Below are positions 40,538 through 51,209 of a DNA stretch of 58,780 nucleotides, in pieces. Position numbers and translations under genes: made by a program. The notes beneath the pieces were generated by a model. That model saw only the letters and a list, made by a program, of their open reading frames with translations, was not told where the DNA came from and ran no database searches. This DNA comes from Dactylosporangium sucinum (GTDB lineage Bacteria; Actinomycetota; Actinomycetes; Mycobacteriales; Micromonosporaceae): NCBI RefSeq assembly GCF_014647515.1, contig NZ_BMPI01000072.1, forward strand, positions 1 to 58,780, read 5' to 3'. The first letter of the stretch is position 1. Every line of letters begins with the position of its first letter.

Positions 40538-43500
40538 ATGAGAGCGGCCCCCGACAGTGTTGACTTACCGGCACCGGCCCTTACGCCGGACCTGGCAGCG
40601 GACCGCGCCCACCGCGGCCTGTCGCACCTGGAGTCCTACGAGCTCGCCCTCGACCCAGCCGATCTCAAAGCGGCGCTGGAGGATCTGACCTACGCCACCG
40701 AGCACGCCGGTGACCATCCGGACCGCGCGTTCTGGTCCTACTGCCGCGCGCTCGCGCACGCCTACCGCAGCGACGACGAGCCGGACGAGCTGCACCCGGC
40801 GATCGACTGGTGCGAGCGCGCCCTTGCCGACCCGGCCGGCGCCGACCCCGGCATGGTCGCGGTCTTCCTCGGCGAGCTCTACTGGTCCCGCTACGCGGCT
40901 CACCGCGGTGGGCCGGCTGCCGCCGAGCAGCTCGACGCGCTCCTCGGGGCGCTGACGGCGATCCAGCGCGACGACGCCGACGAGCTCGTGTCTGCCGCCC
41001 TGCGGATGATGCTCGGCGCCGGGTACGGCGAGCGGCACCTGCACTCGCAGCGGCGGGCTGACCTCGACGAGGCGATCGCGCTGCTCGAGCCGTCCGTCGA
41101 CGAGCTGCCGCCCGGCGTCATCGACTTGGCCTCGGGCGTGCTGTCGCTGTGCTCGGCGTACCACACGCGCGGCCGCGAGGACGACGACCCGGGCGACACT
41201 GACCGGGCGATCGCGCTCGCCAAGCGGACCGTCGCCCGGCTGGACCCCGCGTGCGAGCCCAAGGTGGTCAACCTGCTGTGGATGCAGCACATGTACCTGT
41301 GCGAGCGCCTTGAGCGGGCCGACGACCACCGCGATCGTGACGAGGCGATCCGGTGCCTGCGCCACGCGGCCGAGCTGGCGGCGGCCCCCGATCCCGTCAT
41401 CGCCATGCCCTTGGCGGAGCTGCTCGGCGACCGCGGCGTGCTCTACCAGGACGCCGACGACGTGGCGTCCTCGGCGGTCTGGGCCGGGGTGGCGGCCAAC
41501 GCCGAGACCGACCCGGAGGACGTCTGGTACCCGCGCCTGTGGCAGGCCAATGCCTACCTCACCCGCTGGACGCAAGCCGAGGACCCGGACGACCTCGCCC
41601 GGGTGGTGGAGGCGCTGTCCGGGGCGGTCGCCGCGGGCCTGCCGGATGCCGAGCTGCGGCTCATGGCCTACCGCGACCGGCTCAAGGCGCAGTTCGAACT
41701 CGACAAGCGGCGGGTGCTGGCCGGTGAGGTCGCCGAGGCCGCGGCGACGGCCGACCGCGTGCCGATGGTCGCCGCGGCCGACCAGGCGCTCCGCGACGAG
41801 CCCGGCGGCGACCCGGAGACCCGGGCCGACCTTGCTGCCGTCCTGCTCACGCACCTGCTTATGCTGGCCGCCAACGACCTGGTCCGCCCGGACGTCGCGC
41901 GGCTGCGCGAGCTGCTGGCCCTCGCCCGCACCCACCCCGCCGACCCGCACCGCGCCCAGGTTCTGGCGATCTGCGACGGCAGCATCGGCATCTTCGAGGA
42001 CGAACGCGGCAGCGACTTCGGCCTGACGTCGCTGTCCGAGGCCCTCGCGATGCCGGAGTTCGACGCCTCGACGACGCACGACCTGCACCAGATGATGTCG
42101 GTGGCGAAGCTCGTGCGGGGCACCCGCACCGGCGACATCCGCGACCTGGACAGCGCTGTGAGCGGCCTGTACCAGGCGCGCCGCGACGTCGCCAACAACA
42201 CGGCGCTCGGGAGACAGCTGGAGGTGTTCCAGTCGCTTGCCTCGCTCAGCCGGGCCGGCCTCAGCGAGACCGCGGAGGCGGAGGCGGCCCTCGACCAGGC
42301 GGCCGCGGCGCTGCTGGCCGTCGGCGGCGGCAGCCCGCTGGAGCGGCTGATGGGGGCGGCGCTGAGCCTGCCGCGGATGCTCCGGGAGGGCGCCGGCCCC
42401 GCGGAGATCGCCGCATTCGTCGCCTCGCTGCCGTCGGGAACCGCCCTGTCGGGCGGGCTGTTCGGCTACCACCTCGCCCAGGGGGTCCGGGTGATGGCGG
42501 CGACGGCGTCCGTGACGGTGGCGTACAACCGCGGGACGCCGGCCGAGCGGGCCGCAGCCGGCCGGGAATTCGTCGAGGCCGTCGACGCGGCCAGCCCGAA
42601 TCAGCCGATCCGTGGCCCGATGCTGACCATCGCGGTCGGCCAGGCGATCGAGCTCCTCGACCGACACCAGGACCCGCTCCTCGACACGGCCGCACAGCGC
42701 TGGGCCCAGGAGGCCACCACCGGCCGCGCGCACCCCAGCGACCCGGCGTGGGCGGCGGCCTGGTTCAACCTCGCCCGGCTGGACCGTCGCCGCGGCGGCG
42801 GGGACGACCTCGCCCGGGCTCGGGCCCGCGCGCTGACGGCGCTGCGCGGCCGGGCCTGGCAGGTCGTCCTGCAGTCGGACGCAGACTACGGCTTGCAGGC
42901 GGCCCGGCAGCGGGCCGGCGACGTCCGGCTCAGCGCGCAGTGGTGCCGCGCCGACGCCGAGGCGGCCGACCCCGCCGACCGCCCGGCGATCCTCGCCGAG
43001 CTGGTCCAGGTGCTCGACGCCGGCCGAGGTTTGGTCCTCGGCGTGACTGCGGCGGCCGGCACCGTTCACGCCGCCCTCGCCGACCGCGGCGAGCCGGCGC
43101 TGGCCGCGCAGTGGCTGGCCGGCGAACGCTTCGACTACCAGGACCCGCAGTTCGAGGTGTCCGACCTGCGGCACCGGGTGGTGGCCGCGCTGGCCCGTGG
43201 CGAGGACACCGCGGGCGCGGGGGAGCTGTTCGCGCCGGTGACCGCCGAGGAGATCCGAGCCGCGCTGGCGGCCGCCGGGCGGGACGCGCTCGTGTACCTC
43301 GTGGCGGGCGAGGGCGTCGAGCCCGGGTACGCGGTCGTCGTCGCCGTTGGTGGTGGCATCGAGCTGTTGCCGCTGCCCGGACTGCGGGCCGGGGACTCGC
43401 CGCTCGGCTGGTACCTGCACACGTACCACGGGGCCCAGGTCCTCACCGGCGGTGACACCGACGCCTGGCGGTGGTCGCTGAGCCAGCTGTCGGCGTGGGC

Positions 43501-44383
43501 CTGGCGGGCCGGCCTCGAGGCGGTCGTCGAGCATTGCCAGGGCCTCGCGCTGGGCCGCCCGCCGCGGCTGGTCCTGGTCCCGACCGGTTCGCTCGCCGTC
43601 GTGCCCTGGCATGCGGCCTGGCGGCTGGTCGACGGGGCCGAGCGCCGCTACGCCGTGCAGGACGTCGCCGTCTCCTACGCCGCCTCGGCGCGGACCTGGT
43701 GCGACGCCGTCGGGCGGGGGCCGGTCACGGCCGGGCCGGCGCTGATCATCGCCGACCCGACCGGCGACCTGCCGAGCGCCGTCGACGAGGCCGACGGCAT
43801 CCGGCGGGCGTTCTACCCCCACGCCGGGTACCTCGGCGGGTCCGCCGGCGACGGGTCCGGCACGCCCGGCGAGGTGCTGGCGTGGCTGGCGGCGGCCGAC
43901 GAGCCGCCGGCGGCGGTGCTGCACGCCGCCTGTCACGGCGTCGTCGAGCCCGATCGGCCCAGCGAGTCGCACCTGCGGCTGGCCGGTGGCGTCCTGCGGG
44001 CCGACGACCTCATCCGGCTCGCCGTCCGGCACCGGCGGATCGGCACGGTCGTGCTGGCCGCGTGCACCACGAACGTCGCCGGGGCCGAGTACGACGAGGC
44101 GCTCACCCTGTCCACCGCGTTCCAGGTCGCCGGGGCCACCTCGGTCGTCGGCTCGCTGTGGGCGGTCCCCAGTGCCAGCACGGGGCTGCTGATGTACATG
44201 CTGCACCACTTCTTGCGCGAGACGCCGGGCGAGCCGGGGGAGGCCCTGCGGCGGGCGCAGCTGTGGATGCTCGATCCGCGGCGGACGGTGCCGGCCGGGG
44301 CGGCGCCGCTCGCGCGCCAGGTCGACCTCGACCGGCTGGCCGAGCCGTACCGCTGGGCCGGCTTCGCCCATCTGGGCCGGTGA
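40538..44383 (+). CDS. Large CHAT-domain protein (caspase-like peptidase with helical/TPR-like N-terminus)
   Basis: The 1281-residue protein has an N-terminal ~900 residues of Ala/Leu-rich helical repeats of TPR-like character ('DLDEAIALLEPSVDELPPG', 'DRAIALAKRTVARLDP', 'RDEAIRCLRHAAELAA'). The C-terminal ~330 residues are a CHAT domain: 'LVLVPTGSLAVVPWHAAWR', His1133 in 'LHAACHGVV' and Cys1176 in 'VLAACTTN', the canonical His-Cys peptidase dyad, then 'TAFQVAGATSVVGSLWAV'. CHAT proteins are caspase-like endopeptidases that act as effectors of signalling or conflict systems. ATG 40538 is chosen (GTG 40535 also possible); ribosome site is weak. It opens a nine-gene + strand cluster, 47 bp before the next gene. 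Confidence 0.88.
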   Translation: MRAAPDSVDLPAPALTPDLAADRAHRGLSHLESYELALDPADLKAALEDLTYATEHAGDHPDRAFWSYCRALAHAYRSDDEPDELHPAIDWCERALADPAGADPGMVAVFLGELYWSRYAAHRGGPAAAEQLDALLGALTAIQRDDADELVSAALRMMLGAGYGERHLHSQRRADLDEAIALLEPSVDELPPGVIDLASGVLSLCSAYHTRGREDDDPGDTDRAIALAKRTVARLDPACEPKVVNLLWMQHMYLCERLERADDHRDRDEAIRCLRHAAELAAAPDPVIAMPLAELLGDRGVLYQDADDVASSAVWAGVAANAETDPEDVWYPRLWQANAYLTRWTQAEDPDDLARVVEALSGAVAAGLPDAELRLMAYRDRLKAQFELDKRRVLAGEVAEAAATADRVPMVAAADQALRDEPGGDPETRADLAAVLLTHLLMLAANDLVRPDVARLRELLALARTHPADPHRAQVLAICDGSIGIFEDERGSDFGLTSLSEALAMPEFDASTTHDLHQMMSVAKLVRGTRTGDIRDLDSAVSGLYQARRDVANNTALGRQLEVFQSLASLSRAGLSETAEAEAALDQAAAALLAVGGGSPLERLMGAALSLPRMLREGAGPAEIAAFVASLPSGTALSGGLFGYHLAQGVRVMAATASVTVAYNRGTPAERAAAGREFVEAVDAASPNQPIRGPMLTIAVGQAIELLDRHQDPLLDTAAQRWAQEATTGRAHPSDPAWAAAWFNLARLDRRRGGGDDLARARARALTALRGRAWQVVLQSDADYGLQAARQRAGDVRLSAQWCRADAEAADPADRPAILAELVQVLDAGRGLVLGVTAAAGTVHAALADRGEPALAAQWLAGERFDYQDPQFEVSDLRHRVVAALARGEDTAGAGELFAPVTAEEIRAALAAAGRDALVYLVAGEGVEPGYAVVVAVGGGIELLPLPGLRAGDSPLGWYLHTYHGAQVLTGGDTDAWRWSLSQLSAWAWRAGLEAVVEHCQGLALGRPPRLVLVPTGSLAVVPWHAAWRLVDGAERRYAVQDVAVSYAASARTWCDAVGRGPVTAGPALIIADPTGDLPSAVDEADGIRRAFYPHAGYLGGSAGDGSGTPGEVLAWLAAADEPPAAVLHAACHGVVEPDRPSESHLRLAGGVLRADDLIRLAVRHRRIGTVVLAACTTNVAGAEYDEALTLSTAFQVAGATSVVGSLWAVPSASTGLLMYMLHHFLRETPGEPGEALRRAQLWMLDPRRTVPAGAAPLARQVDLDRLAEPYRWAGFAHLGR

Positions 44384-44430
44384 CCGGTGATGCTCTCCGA
44401 CCGAATCCAGTCCCGCCCGGGGGTGCCGCA

Positions 44431-45647
44431 GTGAGTTCCGGAACGTCCTACGACTGGGCCTACGAGCAGGAGCGAGAGCGGCAGCGCCAGGCCGAGCTGC
44501 GCGCCGAGCTCGAGCGCCTTCGGGTGCGCCACCGGCAGCTGGAGCGGCTGCAGAACGCGCTGGCGACCCAGGGCATCCGCGCCGCCCGGGCCACGGTCGC
44601 CGACGTCGCCCAGGACGCGAGCTCGGCGCAGCTGAGCATCGCGGTGACCGAGGCCCGCACCGGCCTCGACGCCCTTGAGACCCGGCTCGAGAGCGCGGTG
44701 GCCGAGCGCGCCCAGGAGCGGGCGGCCCGCTGGGCGGCGACCCCGGCCGCCAGGACCGCCCTGCCGGTCGAGCCGTCGCTCGGGGCGGCCCTGGCTGAGG
44801 AGCGCGCCGCGGCCGCCGCCGCACTGGCCCGGGCGGCCGCGGAGCTGGTCGAGGCAGAGGCCGCCCGCTGCGCCGATGACGAGCGCGACGGCCTGACCCG
44901 GCTGGCGGAGCGCGTCGGCGACCTGGATGCGGCCCAGGCCCGCCGCGCCCTGACCGACCTCGAGTCGCGGTTGTCGGCGTCGATCCAGCGGCGCCGCGAC
45001 AGCGAGGCGGCCGAGCAGGTCCGCACCGAGCTGCTCACTCTGGCCGGCGAGCTGCCCGCGCAGCCGCGGGCGGCGCTGCGCCGGCGGATTCGGCAGACGC
45101 TGGACCCCGACCTGGCCGGCCTTGGCCCCGAGGTGCGCGAGACGGTGGCCGAGCACCGCCGCCGCCACGCCCGCATCGAGGTCACCGCGCAGGTGCTGGC
45201 CGCCCTGCGGGCGCAGGGGTACGAGCTCGGCGAATCCTTCGAGGACCTGCTCGCCGACGGCCGCCAGGTGGCGCTGCTGACCTCGGCGAAAACCCCGGGC
45301 TACGGCGTGCGGCTGACCATCGACCCGGACCGCGACCGCCTGCAGGCCACCACGGTGCGCCGCGACGACGTCGCCGACGACGCGGGCGACGAGGCCGCCC
45401 AGCGGCTGCACTGCGCCGACTTCGACCGTGTCGAGGCGGACCTCGCCACCGGCGGCCTGCTGCTGCGGACGGTGCAGCGCCGGCCGGTCCGGTCCCAGGT
45501 CGCGACGATGCCCGCCCGGCACTGGCTGGCCGCGGACCAGACCGCCGCGACCGAGAGCGCTCAGGCCCAGGAAGCAGAGCCGCAGCGGCGGGCGGCCGAG
45601 CACGAGCGGCAGCGGCAGGCCGCCCGCCAGACGAAGGGAAGGACGGC

Positions 45648-45651
<4 letters not shown>
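44431..45651 (+). CDS. Coiled-coil protein of unknown function
   Basis: The 406-residue, Ala/Arg/Glu-rich protein is predicted by eye to be mostly coiled coil: 'RERQRQAELRAELERLRVRH' at the N-terminus, 'ALEERAAAAAALARAAAEL'-like heptads mid-protein (here AEERAAAAAALARAAAEL), and 'AEHERQRQAARQTKGRTA' at the end. A more globular part occupies ~240-360 ('VLAALRAQGYELGESFEDLL', 'GYGVRLTIDPDRDRLQATTV'). No catalytic motif or membrane helix is seen. GTG 44431 follows GGGGGTG; its end overlaps the AAA+ gene (ATGA), so the two proteins are made together and may interact as adaptor and ATPase. I do not recognise the family. Confidence 0.8.
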
Positions 45652-47497
<1,846 letters not shown>

Positions 47498-47498
<1 letters not shown>

Positions 47499-48145
47499 TG
47501 GCTCGGCTGGCGCGCGTCTTCTTCCCGGTCACGGCGCTCGGACCGGGCCGGCGGCTCGGCGTGTGGTTCCAGGGCTGCCCGATCGCCTGCCCCGGCTGCA
47601 TGTCGCGGGACACCTGGGCGGCCGACGGCGGGGCCGAGGTACCGGAGTCGTGGTTCGCCGCGGCCTGGGCCGCAGCGCTCGCCGGCGGCGCCACCGGCCT
47701 CACCGTGAGCGGCGGGGAGCCGACCGAGCAGCCCTCGGCCCTGCTCCACCTGCTCCGCGTGGTGCGCAGCGCCCCGCACCCCGCGGACGGCCCGGCCGAC
47801 GTGCTGGTCTACACGGGGCGGGAGCTCGACGAGTTCGCCGCGCTCGTGCCTGGCGGGCCGGACCTGGTCGATGCGCTCATCACCGGCCCGTACCGCACCG
47901 CGGAGCCGACCACCCTGGTCTGGCGCGGCTCCGCCAACCAGCGGCTGCACCTGCTCAGCGACCTGGGCAGGGAGCGCTACGCCGGCTTCGTGGCGCACCA
48001 GCCCGAGCGGCCGCCCATGCAGGTAGTCGTCGGCGACGACGACGTGCACTACGTCGGCGTACCGCGCCCCGGCACCCTCAACCACATGGAGCGGTTGCTG
48101 CGCACCTCCGGCGTCGACCTGGGACGGCCGTCGTGGCGGCCGTGA
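47498..48145 (+). CDS. Radical SAM protein, NrdG/PflA activase-like
   Basis: A compact 215-residue radical SAM protein with the CxxxCxxC cluster site at Cys27, Cys31, Cys34 ('WFQGCPIACPGCMS'), typical of glycyl-radical-enzyme activases, and the SAM-binding GGE as 'LTVSGGEPTEQP'. The remainder ('VLVYTGRELDEFAALV', 'DALITGPYR') follows NrdG-like proteins. GGAGG lies just upstream of ATG 47498, which overlaps the AAA+ stop (TGATG). By family it generates a 5'-deoxyadenosyl radical to activate or modify a protein. No glycyl-radical enzyme is present in the window, so its target may be another protein of this cluster; that is inference. Confidence 0.88.
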
Positions 48146-48624
48146 CGTGGGTGTGCCCGATCGGCGGCTGCCCGGTCCGGCAGGGCCGGCCCGGCAGCTG
48201 CCCGGACGATCTTGTGCAGCTCGTCCGCGAGCGCACCGAGCCGGAGGAGCCCGTCGCCGATCCGGCCCCGGGTGCCGCCGGCGAGGGCGACGCGGCCCCG
48301 CCGACCGGCCTCGCCCTCGACTGCCCGTGGGGGCAGCTCATCGACATCCCGGCCGAGGACCTCGAGATCGGCCGGTCCAGCCCGGCCTTCCGCGGCCGCG
48401 GCATCGACCCCTACGACCAGGTGTCCCGCGTCCACGCCCGGCTGTCCTGGCAGCACGGCCGGCTCACCGTCGTCGACCTCGACTCCGCCAACGGCACCTA
48501 CGTCGACGGTGTGAAGCTCATCCCGGGCGAGCCGGCGGTGCTGCGCCCCGGCCAGCAACTGCGCCTGGGGCTCGACGTGCCCTGCAAGATCGTGCAGCTC
48601 AACGAGTTCGGAGAACCGGTGTGA
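48142..48624 (+). CDS. FHA-domain protein with N-terminal Cys motif
   Basis: The ~160-residue protein begins with a short Cys-rich head 'WVCPIGGCPVRQGRPGSCP' (possible zinc ribbon), then an acidic linker. An FHA domain follows with GR ('LEIGRSS'), the phosphothreonine-binding 'VSRVHARLSW' and 'LDSANGTYVDG'. FHA domains bind phosphothreonine, so it is the natural reader for the kinase encoded next. I take GTG 48142, which overlaps the radical SAM stop; GTG 48133 would add three residues. Its stop overlaps the kinase GTG start. Confidence 0.88.
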   Translation: MTWVCPIGGCPVRQGRPGSCPDDLVQLVRERTEPEEPVADPAPGAAGEGDAAPPTGLALDCPWGQLIDIPAEDLEIGRSSPAFRGRGIDPYDQVSRVHARLSWQHGRLTVVDLDSANGTYVDGVKLIPGEPAVLRPGQQLRLGLDVPCKIVQLNEFGEPV

Positions 48625-51209
48625 GCCCTGAGGAGACAGCACCCGCGTCCCAGACGACCGAGCCGCCCACCCGCCGGCAGCGCCCGGGCGGGGCCGCGGC
48701 CACCGACCCGCAGCCCGGCGCGACCCGCATCCAGAGCGTGCCGCGGCAGCCCGGCGTGACGCGGATCCAGAACGGCCCACGCAAGTCTGGCGCCGCCGGA
48801 CCGGACCCGAGCCGGTTCATCCCGGCCGAGCTGCGGACCCGGTACGTCATCGGCGATCAGCTCGGCTCCGGCGGCGAGGCGACCGTCTGGCTGGCCCACG
48901 CCGTCGATGAGCCCGGGGTACCGCTGGCGCTGAAGGTGTACCGGCCCGGTATCGCGTTCGACGAGGACCTCCGCCGATGGCTCGACGACCCGGCGCTGTA
49001 CCGCTACGTGCCGCGGCTGCACGCCTACGGCGTGGCCCGGCTGGCCGACGGCATCGAGTCCGGCTGGGAGGCCATGGAGTACTTCCGGCTCGGCACGCTC
49101 GCCGACCTGGTCCGCCGCGAGGCGCCGGCCGGTGGGACGATCACCGCGGACCGGCTGCGGGCGGTCGTGGCCGAGCTCGTCGACGCGTTCGACTTCTGGG
49201 AGAACACGGTCCGCCGCCGCCAGACCGACGTGTCGCCCGGCAACGTCCTGGTCCGCGCCGACGGCCCCCGCCCGCAGTTCGTGCTCGGCGACTTCGGCGG
49301 CGTGCTCAGCACCGGCGTCAGCAAGCGCTTCGCCGACCTGATGGCCAAGGCCGCCTACATGTCGCCGGAGGCGCTGGCCGGGCTCAACGACCCCCTCGGT
49401 CCGTACTGGAGCCTCGGCGCGATCTGCTACGAGCTGCTCACCGGCCGGCCTGTCTTCGGCGAGGACCTTACCGAGGACACCGTCCGGGTCGCGCTGGTCT
49501 TCGACGAGCCCGACGTCAGCAAGTTGCCCGAGGCGTGGCGGGACCTGGTCGCCGGGCTGCTGACCCGCCGCCCGGAGGACCGCTGGGGCGCGACGCAGGT
49601 GCGCGACTGGCTCGCTGGCCGCAAGGTCCCGGTCCGCCGGGGGAGCGGTTCGGCCCGCACGCCGGTGACGTTCGAGAGCACGCCGTACACCGACCCGGTC
49701 GCGCTGGCCGCGGCCATGGTCGACGCGAGCGACGAGGCGGCCGCCTGGCTCGCCGGCCCCGGCGCGACCCGGCTCGGCGAGTGGCTCGCCGACAACCTCA
49801 AGGACAATCGCTTTGACCGGCGGGTGCTGGCCGATGTGGCCGGCGACCCGGTGTCCGCGCACGTCGCCGTGGCCGCGTTCGCCGCCACATACCTGCCGAA
49901 CCTGCCGCCGCGCTATCGGGGGGTCGCGGTGACCGCCGAGCGGCTGCGCACCCTGGCCGGCGACCCGTCCCGGCACGCGCTGCTGGTCGAGGTCGTCCGG
50001 CGCGGGGTACTGCCGTACGCCGCCCGGCACCGCTGCCAGCACGCCGACTGCACCGGCGACGGCTGCCGGTGGCTTGCCGCGCTCGGTCGGCTCGTGCCGC
50101 GCGCCGTCACCATCGCCATGAACAACCTGGCCACACTGCCGGCCGAGTTCGAACGGTCCGGCGACCAGGACGCGCGGCGGGCCGCGTCGCTCGACGAGGT
50201 CGGCGGCCGGGTGCTCACCCCGGCCGTCGAGGCCGACGTGTGCGCCGACGCCGTGCTGCTGGCGACCGCGCCGGAGACGGTCAAGACCCGCCGCCTCGCG
50301 CTGCGGCTCGCGCTGCGCCCGGACGAGCCGTGGTGGCGGCTGCGGCGCCGGGCCGCCCTGACCGCCGAGCCAGACAGCACCGACAGCCTCGCCGCCCTCG
50401 TCGTCGTCGAGACGATGCGACCGCTGGCCAAGGCCTACCAGCGGGCACTGTCCAAGGCCCGCCGGGTCGATGACCGGCCCGGCGACGGCCGCTGGGCCGC
50501 GGTGGCCTGGCTGAGGGCCAGGGCCGGTGACGGGGTGGGGCGCCTCGACCGGCGGGCCGCGCAGCACACTTGGCCGTGGTTCACCGTGGTGCTCTTCGCC
50601 GCCATCGAGGCATTCGGCCTGGCGCCGCTGGTCCGCTCGTGGCCGGCCGCCGAGCCGAAGGTCGCCGACCCGATCTGGCAGGGCGTCACCTGGCTGCGGG
50701 CCCACACCCCGCAGTTCGTCGCCACCGCCACCGACCCGCTGGCCGCCTGGATGGCCGCGCTGCTGCCGGCGTCGACCCCCTGGCTCGGGCCGGCTGCCGT
50801 CGCCGCGGCCGTCGTCGTCTGCCTGGCGTTGGCCCGCAAGACCGACGGCGGGCGCGGCGGCGCACGGGCGACCCGGGTGCTCGCGGCGCTGGCCGGGCGC
50901 GCCGTCATGGCCGCGTACCTGCTGCACGTCGCCGTCGGGGCGCTCGACCCGGTCGCGGCCGGGCTCACCACGACGGCGCCGATCATCGTCATCGGCGTCG
51001 TCATCGGCGTGTCGATCCTCTTCCGGTCGCTGACCGGCCCGCCCCGCATGACCGTCACGGCGACGGCGCCCTGGCCGGTGCGGCTCGTGGTCGCCGGCGG
51101 CCTGCTCGCCCTCACCCTGGTCCTACTGCAGCAGGCGCCGCTGCCTGACGGCGGGGCGCCAGCCGGCTCGGCACCGGGCCAGCCCGTGGCGTGGCGGGGC
51201 GCGACGTGA
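48621..51209 (+). CDS. Membrane-anchored Ser/Thr protein kinase-like protein
   Basis: In this 862-residue protein residues ~1-70 are low-complexity, with two copies of a TRIQ motif (ATRIQSV, VTRIQNG). The kinase domain (~75-335) has the Gly loop LGSGGEATVW (~81), Lys105 in 'LALKVYRP', a catalytic loop reading QTDVSPGNV (Asp203, Asn208), DFG at 224-226 and 'YMSPEAL'. The His-Arg of HRD is replaced by Gln-Thr, but Lys, both Asp and Asn are kept, so activity is plausible. A helical region follows, and about five TM helices from ~650 to the end, including 'VLAALAGRAVMAAYLLHVAV'. It overlaps both neighbours (GTGA). Likely phosphorylates cluster partners read by the FHA protein. Confidence 0.88.
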   Translation: MSPEETAPASQTTEPPTRRQRPGGAAATDPQPGATRIQSVPRQPGVTRIQNGPRKSGAAGPDPSRFIPAELRTRYVIGDQLGSGGEATVWLAHAVDEPGVPLALKVYRPGIAFDEDLRRWLDDPALYRYVPRLHAYGVARLADGIESGWEAMEYFRLGTLADLVRREAPAGGTITADRLRAVVAELVDAFDFWENTVRRRQTDVSPGNVLVRADGPRPQFVLGDFGGVLSTGVSKRFADLMAKAAYMSPEALAGLNDPLGPYWSLGAICYELLTGRPVFGEDLTEDTVRVALVFDEPDVSKLPEAWRDLVAGLLTRRPEDRWGATQVRDWLAGRKVPVRRGSGSARTPVTFESTPYTDPVALAAAMVDASDEAAAWLAGPGATRLGEWLADNLKDNRFDRRVLADVAGDPVSAHVAVAAFAATYLPNLPPRYRGVAVTAERLRTLAGDPSRHALLVEVVRRGVLPYAARHRCQHADCTGDGCRWLAALGRLVPRAVTIAMNNLATLPAEFERSGDQDARRAASLDEVGGRVLTPAVEADVCADAVLLATAPETVKTRRLALRLALRPDEPWWRLRRRAALTAEPDSTDSLAALVVVETMRPLAKAYQRALSKARRVDDRPGDGRWAAVAWLRARAGDGVGRLDRRAAQHTWPWFTVVLFAAIEAFGLAPLVRSWPAAEPKVADPIWQGVTWLRAHTPQFVATATDPLAAWMAALLPASTPWLGPAAVAAAVVVCLALARKTDGGRGGARATRVLAALAGRAVMAAYLLHVAVGALDPVAAGLTTTAPIIVIGVVIGVSILFRSLTGPPRMTVTATAPWPVRLVVAGGLLALTLVLLQQAPLPDGGAPAGSAPGQPVAWRGAT

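Noticed and set aside
40565..44824. A 1419-codon open frame on the - strand opposite the CHAT gene
   Set aside because: It is antisense to a gene with clear CHAT motifs, reads as low-complexity Arg/Pro/Gly text, and arises from GC-rich codon bias.
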